Both the position numbers and the translations under genes were made by a program. Positions 33,483 to 41,642 of a stretch of 64,000 nucleotides of DNA are shown one piece after another. The notes under the pieces are model-generated. The model was given only the letters and a program-made list of their open reading frames with translations, was not told the origin of the DNA and did not search any database. The DNA comes from Amycolatopsis saalfeldensis (GTDB lineage Bacteria > Actinomycetota > Actinomycetes > Mycobacteriales > Pseudonocardiaceae): assembly GCF_900110575.1 (NCBI RefSeq), contig NZ_FOEF01000007.1, positions 124,001 through 188,000 on the forward strand, given 5' to 3'. Position 1 is the stretch's first letter, and every line of letters begins with the position of its first letter.

Positions 33483-36245
33483 TCAGGCCAAGGAGTCGAG
33501 CAGTTGCGCGCAGGCCGCGGCGCTGCTGCGGTTCCCCGCGGTCGTAAAGTGCGAAGACGCGTCGATCAGGGCCCGGGCCGCGGCCTGCCGCTCGCCCAGG
33601 GTCGTGTAGGTGCGGCCGAGGTCGAGGCGGACCTGGGCGGCGCAGAGCTCGTCCGCCATCGATTCCAGCAGTTCCAGCGCGCGCCGCAGGCAGGACATCG
33701 CGCCCTCGGGGTCGCGGCGCCGCAGCTGGAGCTGGCCCTGCCGGCGCAGGACCAGCGCCATCCGATGCGGGTCATCGAGTTCGACGCAGAGCCGCCAGGC
33801 CTTGTCCAGCGCCATTTCCGCCTCGTCGAGCCGTCCCAAGTGGATACTCGCGACGGCGTGGGAGGTCTGGAGGTGGGCCATGCCGAGGATGTCGCCGATG
33901 CCGGTGAAGATCTCCAGCGCCCGCGCGGCCCGCGTCCGCGACTCCCCCGGGCGCCCCGTCGAGCGGGACACGACGCAGAGGCCGGTCAGGGCCCGGGCCA
34001 TCCCGCCGGGGTCGCCGATCCGCTCGCTGATCCGGTACGACTCCTCGAGCGTCCGCGTCGCCTCGGGAAAGTCGTCCCAGTAGAGGTGGATCTGGCCGAT
34101 TCCGCGCAGCAGCGCCGCTTCACCGCGTTCGCAGCCGGACGCCCTGGCCGCGCCGAGGGCCCGCTGGTGGCATCGCCACCATTCGGAATACAAGCCGCTG
34201 TGGTCGAAGTAGGACGAGGTGACGACGGCGAGCTCCCAGGCCGTCTCCCCCATTCCCGCGTCCGCCGCGCGTGAGACGGCGGCTTCCAGTGCGGGCAGCT
34301 CGGTGTGGAACCAGGACATCGGCTCGGCCACCTCGCCGAACGGTCTTCGACGGCTCGCGTTGCCGGGCGGGGGCCGCAAAACACTGTGGGGCATCCGGTT
34401 CGCGGCTTCCTCGGCCAGCCACAGCCAGCCGCTGAGAGCGCTTTCCGTCGCGGCGGCGCGTTCGTGCTCCGGCTCCGCCGCGACTTCTTCGATCGCGAAG
34501 GACCGCAGGAGGTCGTGCACCCGGTAGCGGGGCATCCGGCCGGCGCGCCCGGCGGGCTGGACCATGTGCCGGGCGCGCAGGTCTTCCAGCGCCGCCTCGG
34601 CCGGGCCGGGTTCGCCGCCGGTGACGGCCGCGGCCGCCCAGGCGGGGAAGTCCGCGGCGGGCAGCAGGCCGAGCCGCCGGAACAGCCGGCGGCTCTCCGG
34701 TGCGAGCTGGCGGTAGCCCAGCGCCACGCTGCTGCGGACCGCGAGGTCCCCGGCCCGCAGCCAGTCCAGCCGTTTCCGTTCGACGGACAGCTCGGCGGCG
34801 ACGTCGGCGAGCCGCCAGCCGGAACGGTCGCCGATCCGGCTGCCGACGATCCGCAACGCCAGCGGGAGACCGCCGCAGTAGTCCAGGACCTGATGCGCGG
34901 CAAGGGAAGTGACGTCGCCGTGCGGAGCGAGCAGCGCTGCCGCGTCGGCGTCGGACAGCACATCGACCGGCACGCAGCGGCCCTGTTCCAGGCCGGTGAG
35001 GGCGAACCGGCTCGTCACGATCACCGCGCACCCCGCGCCCGCGGGCAGCAGGGGCCGCAGCTGGGCCTCGCCGGCGGCGTCGTCGAGGACGATCAGCACC
35101 CGGCGCCCGTGCACCAGGCTGCGGAACAGGCCCGCGCTCTCGTCGAGGTCGGCCGGGACCGCGTCCGACGCCACGCCGAACGCGCGCAGGAACCCGCCCA
35201 GGACGGCGTGGGGCGAGCGCGGTTCATTCGTGGTTCCGCGCAGGAACGCGAACAGCGCGCCGTCCGGATAGCCGTCCGCGACCCGGTGGGCGAGCCGGAC
35301 GGCCAGCGAGGTCTTGCCGATGCCGCCGGCGCCGGTCAGCAGGAGGACGGGTGGCGCGCCCCGCGCGGGGTCCGGCGCCAGCTCGGCCAGCAGCTCGGCG
35401 ACCAGGTCCCCGCGGCCGACGAAATCGGGGATGCCGGGCGGCAGCTGGCTCGGCACCGGATTCCCCGAGCGGACCGCGTAATCCCGGGCCGCCAGCCCCG
35501 CGCCGTCACGGAGGATCTCCTCGTGGAGCGCGCGGATCGCGGGCGACGGGTCGATGCCCAGCTCGTCGACCAGGCGGTCGCGCCACCTCCGGTAGACCTC
35601 CAGCGCCTCGGCGATCCGGCCGGCCCGGGCGAGCGCCGTCATGAGCTGCCCGCACGCGCGTTCGCGATACGGGGCCGCGCCGAGCAGGTCGCGCAGCTCC
35701 GGCACCAGCCGATCGTGCTCGCCGCGGCCGAGGTCGGCATCGATGCGGTCCTCGACCGCCGCGAGCCGCAGATCACCCCAGTAGGCAGCGACCTCCGGGG
35801 CCGCCGGGACACCGGCCAGCACCGGGCCGCGCCACAGCGCGAGCGCCTCCCGGAACCGTTCGGCCGCCTCCGGGAACCGATGCGCGGCCAGCAGCTCCCG
35901 GCCCTCCGCACTCAGCTCGGTGAACCGCCCGGTGTCCGTCTGCTCCGGCCGCGCTTCCAGGAGGTACGACGCTCCCCTGGTCACGATCGGCTGGTCCCCG
36001 GCCGCCGGCCGCAGCGCGCGGCGCAACCCCGAGATCAGGCCCTGGACCTGCACCCTGGCCGACGGCGGCGGGTTGTCACCCCACAGCTCGTCGACGATCC
36101 GATCGCGCGAGACCGGACGAGGCGCCTCGAGCAGGAGCAGCGCGAAGACCCGGCGGGCCTGGGGCGGCCCGAGCGGCAGCTCTCGGCCCCCGCGCTCGGC
36201 CACCGGCTCGCCCAGCACCCGGTAGAACAGCTCCCCAGCACTCAT
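33483..36245 (-). CDS. AfsR/SARP-family transcriptional regulator (second copy)
   Basis: A 920-aa regulator with the same design as the one at 1186 but clearly distinct in sequence. The winged-helix domain starts at FYRVLGEPVAERGG, and the BTAD region runs to about 245. The NB-ARC domain has Walker A in LLTGAGGIGKTSLAVRLAH and Walker B in RRVLIVLDDAAG. The C-terminal TPR-like helices include GIGQIHLYWDDFPEATRTLE. The ATG at 36245 is preceded by AGGGGGCGG. It is divergent from the M23 peptidase gene, with a TGACACT/AGTGTCA palindrome just upstream of its start. Control of the divergent wall-hydrolase pair is possible but unproven. Confidence 0.88.
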   Translation of the reverse strand: MSAGELFYRVLGEPVAERGGRELPLGPPQARRVFALLLLEAPRPVSRDRIVDELWGDNPPPSARVQVQGLISGLRRALRPAAGDQPIVTRGASYLLEARPEQTDTGRFTELSAEGRELLAAHRFPEAAERFREALALWRGPVLAGVPAAPEVAAYWGDLRLAAVEDRIDADLGRGEHDRLVPELRDLLGAAPYRERACGQLMTALARAGRIAEALEVYRRWRDRLVDELGIDPSPAIRALHEEILRDGAGLAARDYAVRSGNPVPSQLPPGIPDFVGRGDLVAELLAELAPDPARGAPPVLLLTGAGGIGKTSLAVRLAHRVADGYPDGALFAFLRGTTNEPRSPHAVLGGFLRAFGVASDAVPADLDESAGLFRSLVHGRRVLIVLDDAAGEAQLRPLLPAGAGCAVIVTSRFALTGLEQGRCVPVDVLSDADAAALLAPHGDVTSLAAHQVLDYCGGLPLALRIVGSRIGDRSGWRLADVAAELSVERKRLDWLRAGDLAVRSSVALGYRQLAPESRRLFRRLGLLPAADFPAWAAAAVTGGEPGPAEAALEDLRARHMVQPAGRAGRMPRYRVHDLLRSFAIEEVAAEPEHERAAATESALSGWLWLAEEAANRMPHSVLRPPPGNASRRRPFGEVAEPMSWFHTELPALEAAVSRAADAGMGETAWELAVVTSSYFDHSGLYSEWWRCHQRALGAARASGCERGEAALLRGIGQIHLYWDDFPEATRTLEESYRISERIGDPGGMARALTGLCVVSRSTGRPGESRTRAARALEIFTGIGDILGMAHLQTSHAVASIHLGRLDEAEMALDKAWRLCVELDDPHRMALVLRRQGQLQLRRRDPEGAMSCLRRALELLESMADELCAAQVRLDLGRTYTTLGERQAAARALIDASSHFTTAGNRSSAAACAQLLDSLA

Positions 36246-36259
36246 GCCGCCCCCTAAGT

Positions 36260-36282
36260 TGACACTTAGCCATAGAGTGTCA
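36260..36282. promoter_or_regulatory. Operator-like inverted repeat between SARP and M23 genes
   Basis: TGACACT (36260-36266) and AGTGTCA (36276-36282) form perfect 7-bp arms with a 9-nt centre. TTGACA at 36259-36264 overlaps the left arm and could act as a -35 element on the plus strand. It lies 15 bp upstream of the SARP start codon, so a bound protein would affect that gene first. Confidence 0.45.
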
Positions 36283-36414
36283 CATTCAACCCCGGGTTGC
36301 CCGCGCCCATTTGGGGGAAACGCCCCGTCTTCCGCCCTGGCCGGGTTAGCGAATCCTTAGCGCGCCGGGCCAGGCTCCGTGCCCTGGATCCAGCCACGGG
36401 AGGAAAGCGTCCTG

Positions 36415-37710
36415 ATGAGATCTTGGAAGAGACACGCCATCGCGGGCCTGGCGGCGGCCGCCGCGGCCCTCGGAGTCGCGGTACCCGCGGAGGCCGCCGA
36501 ACCGGCGTTCCAGCTGCCGTTCCCCTGCGGGCAGACCTGGCACGGCAACAACCCGGACAGCAGCGCGCACCGGACGCCCTGGGAGATCGACTTCAACCGC
36601 GGCGACGACCTCGGCAGCCCGGTCCTCGCGGCAGCCGCCGGCACGGTCGCCACCGCCGCGAACCAGGGAAGTGCCAACGGGTACGGGAATCTGGTGAAGA
36701 TCAGCCACGGCAGCAGTGGCTACTTCACCTACTACGCGCACTTGCGGGACATGACCGTCAGCGCCGGGGACACCGTCGCGCAGGGGCAGCTGATCGGCCA
36801 CGTCGGGAACACGAGCAAGCCGGGCAACGCCATCCAGCCGCACCTGCACTACGAGGTGCGGCACGGGAGCCCGTACCCGGACAACATCCAGCCCGCGGTG
36901 TTCGCCGGCGTCCGATTCCCTTATCCCGCCGGCGATGTGACCTCGAAGAACTGCGGCGGCGGCCAGCACGGCTCGGCGAAGAGCATCAACGGGGACGCCT
37001 ACGACGACGCTGTCGGCGTGGACGCGGACGGCGTCGCCACGATGTACCCGGGCAAGGCCGGTGGCGGCTTCGGGACCGGCATCCGGCTCGGGGCGGGCTG
37101 GAGCGGCTTCACCCGGATCGGCGTCGCCGATTCCAACGCCGACGGCTGGGCCGACCTGTTCGCCGTCAAGGCCGGAACGCTCTACTACTGGAACAACCAC
37201 GGTGACGGGACGTTCACCTCGGCCGTCGCGGTGGGCCCCGGCTGGTCCGGCTTCGAGTGGATCTCGTACGCGGATGTCACCGGTGACGGCAAAGCGGACA
37301 TCCTCGCCCGTGACGGCGGCAACATGTACCTCTACCCCGGCCTCGGCGGGGGCTCGTTCGCAGCGCGCAGTCTCGTGGGCTCGGGCTGGGCGTCGCTGCC
37401 ACGGCAGACCGCGGCAGACGCGGACGGCGACGGAGACGCCGACATCTGGGCCACCAGCAGCGCCGGCGAACTCTACTTCTGGAAACGCAGCCCCACCGGC
37501 TACGCCACCGCCATCCAAGTCGGCACCGGCTGGAACGCCTACCGCCAACTCGTCTCCATGGACATCAACGGCGACGGCAAAGCCGACCTCATCGCCATCA
37601 AAACCACCGACAACACCCTCTGGCAATGGCTCGGCACCGGAACCGGCACCTTCGGCCAACCCACCCCCATCGGCAACGGCTGGGCCGGCCACACCCTCGC
37701 GGACAGCTGA
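36415..37710 (+). CDS. Secreted M23 peptidase with FG-GAP/VCBS propeller repeats
   Basis: This 431-aa protein has a Sec signal (HAIAGLAAAAAALGVAVPAEA). The M23 domain follows, with zinc ligands expected in WEIDFNRGDDLG and HLHYEVRHG (about residue 155). VKISHGSSGYFTYYAHL and VAQGQLIGHVGNT are typical of lysostaphin-like endopeptidases. From about residue 190, FG-GAP-type repeats (SINGDAYDDAVGVDADGVAT, DSNADGWADLFAVKAGTLYY, DVTGDGKADILARDGG, DINGDGKADLIAIKTTDN) form a calcium-binding-like propeller. ATG 36415 has GGGAGGAAAG upstream; an in-frame earlier ATG lacks one. It probably cleaves peptidoglycan cross-bridges. The next gene, 15 bp on, shares the propeller. Confidence 0.88.
   Translation: MRSWKRHAIAGLAAAAAALGVAVPAEAAEPAFQLPFPCGQTWHGNNPDSSAHRTPWEIDFNRGDDLGSPVLAAAAGTVATAANQGSANGYGNLVKISHGSSGYFTYYAHLRDMTVSAGDTVAQGQLIGHVGNTSKPGNAIQPHLHYEVRHGSPYPDNIQPAVFAGVRFPYPAGDVTSKNCGGGQHGSAKSINGDAYDDAVGVDADGVATMYPGKAGGGFGTGIRLGAGWSGFTRIGVADSNADGWADLFAVKAGTLYYWNNHGDGTFTSAVAVGPGWSGFEWISYADVTGDGKADILARDGGNMYLYPGLGGGSFAARSLVGSGWASLPRQTAADADGDGDADIWATSSAGELYFWKRSPTGYATAIQVGTGWNAYRQLVSMDINGDGKADLIAIKTTDNTLWQWLGTGTGTFGQPTPIGNGWAGHTLADS
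37440..37705 (+). repeat. FG-GAP tail block, copy 1 (near-identical to 38640-38908)
   Basis: The 3' ~265 bp of the M23 gene match the same part of the lysozyme-like gene, with about eight base differences by eye. The preceding repeats of the two genes have diverged much more. Codon choice inside the block (AAA, CAA, GGA) differs from the flanking AAG/CAG usage. Confidence 0.85.
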
Positions 37711-37725
37711 GAAAGGCAGACCTCG

Positions 37726-38913
37726 ATGAAACGAAGATTCAGCGTTCTGCTCCGCCGCCTCCTGCCGGCCGCCATGACCGGCGTCGTCCTCACCGCCGGT
37801 GTCGCGTTCGCGGCGCCCGCACACGCGGCCGGTGACATCGACCTCTGCGTTTCCGTGGGCCGGGCCGCCGGGTTCACCGGCGACGACTTCGTCACCGCCG
37901 TCGCGGTGGCGATGGCCGAGTCACGCTGCGACCCGCTCGCCCGCGGCGTCAACTCGGGTTCGATCGACCGCGGCCTCTGGCAGATCAACAACGTCTACCA
38001 CAGCGAAGTCACCGACGCCTGCGCCTACGACGCCCAGTGCAACGCCAATGCCGCCTACGGCATCTCCGACCACGGCAAAGACTGGACACCGTGGTCGACC
38101 TACAACTCGGGTTCCTACCGCCAGTACCTGAAGGCGGCCAGTGCGGCGATCGGGGTGCCGCCCCCGGGCGTCCGGGCGGCGAAGAGCATCAACGGCGACA
38201 AGTACGACGACGCGTTCGGCGTCGACAGCGCCGGCGTCGCCTCGTATTACCCGGGCACGTCCGGCGGCGGTTTCGGGACCGCCGTCCGGCTCGGGGCGGG
38301 CTGGAGCGGCTACACCGCGATCTCCGTCGCCGACTCGAACGCCGACGGCTGGGCCGACCTGTTCGCCATCAAGGCCGGAACGCTCTACTACTGGAACAAC
38401 CGCGGCAACGCTTCGTTCAGTGCCGCGGTGGCCGTGGGCCCCGGCTGGGCCGGGATGGAATGGGTGTCGTTCGCCGACGTCAACGGCGACGGCAAGGCCG
38501 ACATCCTCGCCCGCGACGGCGGCAACATGTACCTCTACATCGGCAAGGGCAACGGCTCCTTCGCCGAACGGAGCCTCGTCGGCGCGGGCTGGGCGTCCTT
38601 GACGCGGCACACCGCCGCGGACGCGGACGGCGACGGGGACGCCGACATCTGGGCCACCAACAGCGCCGGCGAACTCTACTTCTGGAAACGAAGCCCCACC
38701 GGTTACGCCACCGCCATCCAGGTCGGCACCGGCTGGAACGCCTACCGCCAACTGGTCTCCATGGACATCAACGGCGACGGCAAAGCCGACCTCATCGCCA
38801 TCAAAACCACCGACAACACCCTCTGGCAATGGCTCGGCACCGGAACCGGAACCTTCGGCCAACCCACCCAAATCGGCAACGGCTGGGCCGGCCACACCCT
38901 CGCCGTCAACTGA
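37726..38913 (+). CDS. Secreted lysozyme-like (SLT) hydrolase with FG-GAP repeats
   Basis: The 395-aa protein has a signal peptide ending APAHAAGD. A lysozyme/transglycosylase-like domain follows, with catalytic Glu in AVAMAESRCDP and the RGLWQINNVY motif (to about residue 130). Two Cys pairs are likely disulfides. From about residue 150 it carries the same FG-GAP propeller as the M23 gene, with the last ~90 residues almost identical. GAAAGG precedes the ATG. Together the two enzymes could cut both glycan strands and peptides of the cell wall of this or other bacteria. The 3' end faces a strong bidirectional terminator. Confidence 0.85.
   Translation: MKRRFSVLLRRLLPAAMTGVVLTAGVAFAAPAHAAGDIDLCVSVGRAAGFTGDDFVTAVAVAMAESRCDPLARGVNSGSIDRGLWQINNVYHSEVTDACAYDAQCNANAAYGISDHGKDWTPWSTYNSGSYRQYLKAASAAIGVPPPGVRAAKSINGDKYDDAFGVDSAGVASYYPGTSGGGFGTAVRLGAGWSGYTAISVADSNADGWADLFAIKAGTLYYWNNRGNASFSAAVAVGPGWAGMEWVSFADVNGDGKADILARDGGNMYLYIGKGNGSFAERSLVGAGWASLTRHTAADADGDGDADIWATNSAGELYFWKRSPTGYATAIQVGTGWNAYRQLVSMDINGDGKADLIAIKTTDNTLWQWLGTGTGTFGQPTQIGNGWAGHTLAVN
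38640..38908 (+). repeat. FG-GAP tail block, copy 2
   Basis: Partner of the block at 37440. The block boundaries are sharp on the upstream side near the DADGDGDADIWAT repeat, which suggests gene conversion or a recent partial duplication rather than slow common descent. Confidence 0.85.
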
Positions 38914-38931
38914 GTCCTCGGGAGCCTGATC

Positions 38932-38976
38932 ACCACTGCGCCGGACCGTCCTTTGTCGACGGTCCGGCGCAGTGGT
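38932..38976. terminator. Bidirectional intrinsic terminator, 19-bp perfect stem
   Basis: Arms 38932-38950 and 38958-38976 are perfect reverse complements around a 7-nt loop (CTTTGTC). The hairpin starts 18 bp after the lysozyme-like gene. Its other edge touches the TGA stop of the convergent ESX-cassette gene at 38976. No long T-run follows, as is usual in high-GC actinomycetes. It should stop transcription from both sides. Confidence 0.85.
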
Positions 38977-39407
38977 CAGTCCTTCACCGGGCTGAGGACA
39001 AAGCCCTCCTCGTCGTCCTCCACCGGCGCACGGCGGCGAGGCGGCGGCAGGGTCTCCGCCGTCTCGGCGGCCGGTTCTTCCTCCAGCGCAAGCACTTCCC
39101 CGACCGCGGCGGTCACCGCGGGCGTGCAGCCGGCCTTGACAGCGCGCAAACCCTCGTGCAGCGCGCGGGTTCCGGCTTCCGTGCTGAGACGGGAGATCTC
39201 CGCGGCCAGCACGGCCGGGCCGAGTTCCAGCGCGGCCTCGCCGATGTCCAGCGCCACCAGCATGCCGTGCACGTCGACCGTCACCGACAGGCCTTCGCGC
39301 TCGGCGGTGGCCCGGATCTCGGCCAGGCCTTCGGACAGGCCCAGCCGGTCCGGGATCTCGTCGGCGAGTTCGATCAGCTCGTCGACCCCGCGGTCGTCGT
39401 CCGTCAT
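38976..39407 (-). CDS. Acidic ESX-cassette protein, YbaB-like
   Basis: A 143-aa protein starting MTDDDRGVDELIELADEIPD. The middle (SVTVDVHGMLVALDIGEAAL then AVLAAEISRLSTEAGTRAL) resembles the YbaB/EbfC fold that often accompanies type VII secretion genes in actinomycetes. The C-terminus is acidic with a PPPRRR break. The ATG at 39407 overlaps the upstream stop (ATGA), so it is the last, coupled member of the cassette. It is probably a cytosolic accessory or nucleoid-like factor; the function is not established. Confidence 0.6.
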   Translation of the reverse strand: MTDDDRGVDELIELADEIPDRLGLSEGLAEIRATAEREGLSVTVDVHGMLVALDIGEAALELGPAVLAAEISRLSTEAGTRALHEGLRAVKAGCTPAVTAAVGEVLALEEEPAAETAETLPPPRRRAPVEDDEEGFVLSPVKD

Positions 39408-39706
39408 CACGCCCTCCACGTCTCCGGAGTGGTCTCCTCGGCCCGTTCCGCCAGGTCCTGCTCGCGGCCGAGGCCGAGGCCGGTCAGCTCGGCGTCGTCC
39501 AGCGGGCCGAGTTCGGCGGTCACCGCGTTCCGGGCGCGTTCGTTGGCCTGCGCGGCGGCCTCCCGGACCGCGCGCAGGATCGTGCCGGCCAGCGCGGAAC
39601 CGCCGCCGCGCAACGCCTCCGCGGTGAGTTCGAGTCCGCGCAGCGCTCCGCCGGGCGCGACCTCGACCGTGACCCCGCCGTGGCGGGCGGTGCCGGTGAT
39701 GCTCAT
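39407..39706 (-). CDS. YbaB/EbfC-family protein
   Basis: This 99-aa protein reads GVTVEVAPGGALRGLELTAE and AGTILRAVREAAAQANERAR, the strand-strand-long-helix pattern of YbaB/EbfC DNA-binding proteins. Such short copies are frequent next to ESX substrates. The C-terminal acidic helix (AERAEETTPETW) is an addition. Its ATG overlaps the stop of the CHAP gene and its stop overlaps the next ATG, both as ATGA, showing tight translational coupling. Confidence 0.7.
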   Translation of the reverse strand: MSITGTARHGGVTVEVAPGGALRGLELTAEALRGGGSALAGTILRAVREAAAQANERARNAVTAELGPLDDAELTGLGLGREQDLAERAEETTPETWRA

Positions 39707-40827
39707 TTCGGGTGCACCCCGCCGTAGAACTTGTGCAGGTCGCGCGGCAGGATGTAGGTGTTGCGCTCGACCTGGTCGTTGGCGTTGCCCTCGATCGTGG
39801 TGATCTTGTTGCCCTCGACCTTTTCGATGATCCCGATGTGCTCGCTGCCCGCCCAGGACGGCCCGGTGCCGAACAGGATGGTGTCCCCCGGCTTGGCCTG
39901 GTGGGCGATCGCGCCGCGGTCGTAGGCCAAGTGGTTGCGCTCGCCCCATTTGTAGACGTCGCCGGTGAACCCGTACTTCGGGATGTTCACCCCGGCCGAG
40001 CGCCACATCGAGGTGGCGAAGTAGGAGCACCACGGCTGACCGGTCGGACCCCATTTGTTCCGGTTGTTCGGGCCTTCGTGATACCCGAGGTTCGACCGCG
40101 CGTGGTCGAGGATCTCGTTGACCTTCTTGCTGTTGCTGGGCTTCGTGTTGTGATGCTCGGCCGGGTGGTGCTGGGTGGTGTGCTGGACGTGCTTCTGGTG
40201 CTGCACGTGCTTGACGTGCTGCTGGTGCCCGCCGGGCTTGACCGGCTTGGGGTGCGCGACGCCGGAGTCCCCGACGCCGTCGTGGGCCAGCTCCGTCTGC
40301 AGCGCGCGCAGCTTGCGGGCCGCTTCGGTCATTTCCGCCCGCGCGTCCTTGAGGTGCGTGGAGGACTCCTTGAGGTACTGGCCCGCGAGATCGGCGACGT
40401 CGCCGATCGCGAGCAGCAGCGCCGCCGGGCTTCCGTTGCGCGCCAGCAGGTACCCGGCGTCGATCAGCTTCCGGGCCTTCGCGACGAACTCGTCGATGAG
40501 CTTCCCGGTCGCCTGGTGCCGGCCGGCCAGCGCGTCGGTGACCTCACCGACGACCTGCGCGCCACGCCGGCTCGCCTGGGCCGTGACGGTCAGGTCGGTG
40601 CCGAACTTCGCCGAGTCCTTCTCGAAGGTCGGCGCGGCCTTGCCCTGCCAGGCGTCCAGCAACGAGTGCGCGGCCTTGCGCTGCACGTCGTGCTGCTCGG
40701 TGATCGTGTTCGCCGCCTGCTGCAGCGCCTGCTGCGCGGCCTGCGAGTCGGCGGCCTTGCCCTGGAGCTTGCCGTGGTGCGCCTTCATCTCGTCCGCGAA
40801 CAGCGTCGCGACTCCTGCGGTGTCCAC
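39703..40827 (-). CDS. WXG100-like/CHAP amidase, predicted type VII substrate
   Basis: The 374-aa protein fuses an N-terminal helical ESX-substrate-like part (LLDAWQGKAA carries a WxG turn; residues ~1-165) to a very His-rich linker at about 195-230. The C-terminal CHAP domain has PWCSYFATSMWRSAG with catalytic Cys, and SEHIGIIEKV with the His partner. There is no Sec signal, which fits export by a type VII system. CHAP domains cut peptidoglycan peptide or amide bonds. The stop overlaps the YbaB gene. The His-rich linker may bind metal ions (inferred). Confidence 0.8.
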   Translation of the reverse strand: MDTAGVATLFADEMKAHHGKLQGKAADSQAAQQALQQAANTITEQHDVQRKAAHSLLDAWQGKAAPTFEKDSAKFGTDLTVTAQASRRGAQVVGEVTDALAGRHQATGKLIDEFVAKARKLIDAGYLLARNGSPAALLLAIGDVADLAGQYLKESSTHLKDARAEMTEAARKLRALQTELAHDGVGDSGVAHPKPVKPGGHQQHVKHVQHQKHVQHTTQHHPAEHHNTKPSNSKKVNEILDHARSNLGYHEGPNNRNKWGPTGQPWCSYFATSMWRSAGVNIPKYGFTGDVYKWGERNHLAYDRGAIAHQAKPGDTILFGTGPSWAGSEHIGIIEKVEGNKITTIEGNANDQVERNTYILPRDLHKFYGGVHPK

Positions 40828-40842
40828 TTCGAATCCCCCTCG

Positions 40843-41613
40843 TCAGCTCAGCTTCTCGGACAGCGCGGCCGCGGCGTCGGTGTCCATGCCGGCGTAGTCC
40901 TGGCGCGCCCGGAACACCGAGGCGCCCAGCGTGCGCGCGTGCGCACCGGTGACCCCCACCTGCTTCTCCAGCGAACGGCTGAAGTCCCCCAGCGCGTCGG
41001 CGAACCCGGTCTCCTCGCCGACCTGGCCGAAGCTGTCCTTCGCGATCCCGGTGACCCGGTGCACCGTCTTCTTCCCGGTCGACACCAGCTCGTCGGCGAT
41101 GTGCTGGGTCTTCTTCTCGTAGGCGACGAACTGCTCCAGCTCCGCGCGGAACCCGCCGTTTCCCTTGCTGTGCACCGGTTTCTTCGGCGGCTCGGGCTTC
41201 TTGTGCGGCACGGGCTCATGCGCGGGCTTGCCGTGGTGGCGGGTGACGTCCTCGGCAGCCTTGCGAGCGGCGGCGAGGTGGCTCTTGTACGCGCCGTTGG
41301 TGTAGGTCGACCACGGCTGGAAGCTCTTGCCGTGGCCGGAGATGTCCCACGCGGCCTTGGCGTTCTCGTCCGGGTTGAACAGCTGGTCGTTGGCGTGCAG
41401 GTGGAATTCCTGCCGCCGGGCCGGGCCGAGCGAGCCGAGCATGTTGACCTGCCACAGCCCGTAGGAGTTGTCCGGCGGGGTCGCATTGTGCGCATGGGCG
41501 TTGCCGCCCGATTCGGCGAGCGCCACCGCCACCGCGGTGGTCAACGCGTTCCCGCGGAACCCCGCGCGGTACGCGTGCTGCGCTATCTCCTCCGCCGACA
41601 ACCTGCTGCTCAT
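40843..41613 (-). CDS. Lysozyme-like transglycosylase, predicted type VII substrate
   Basis: This 256-aa protein starts MSSRLSAEEIAQHAYRAGFR and has VAVALAESGGNAHAHN, with the catalytic Glu, and SYGLWQVNMLGSLGP, a soluble lytic transglycosylase/phage-lysozyme-type domain (to about residue 110). A Lys/Pro-rich linker follows, then a helical C-terminus of ~100 residues that resembles WXG100/ESX-substrate helices. No Sec signal is present. The order is the reverse of the CHAP protein, where the helical part comes first. It sits 15 bp upstream of the CHAP gene in one operon, and the two probably cut the wall together. Confidence 0.75.
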   Translation of the reverse strand: MSSRLSAEEIAQHAYRAGFRGNALTTAVAVALAESGGNAHAHNATPPDNSYGLWQVNMLGSLGPARRQEFHLHANDQLFNPDENAKAAWDISGHGKSFQPWSTYTNGAYKSHLAAARKAAEDVTRHHGKPAHEPVPHKKPEPPKKPVHSKGNGGFRAELEQFVAYEKKTQHIADELVSTGKKTVHRVTGIAKDSFGQVGEETGFADALGDFSRSLEKQVGVTGAHARTLGASVFRARQDYAGMDTDAAAALSEKLS

Positions 41614-41642
41614 GGGCCTGCCCCCTTCAAGGCGCTCCACTG

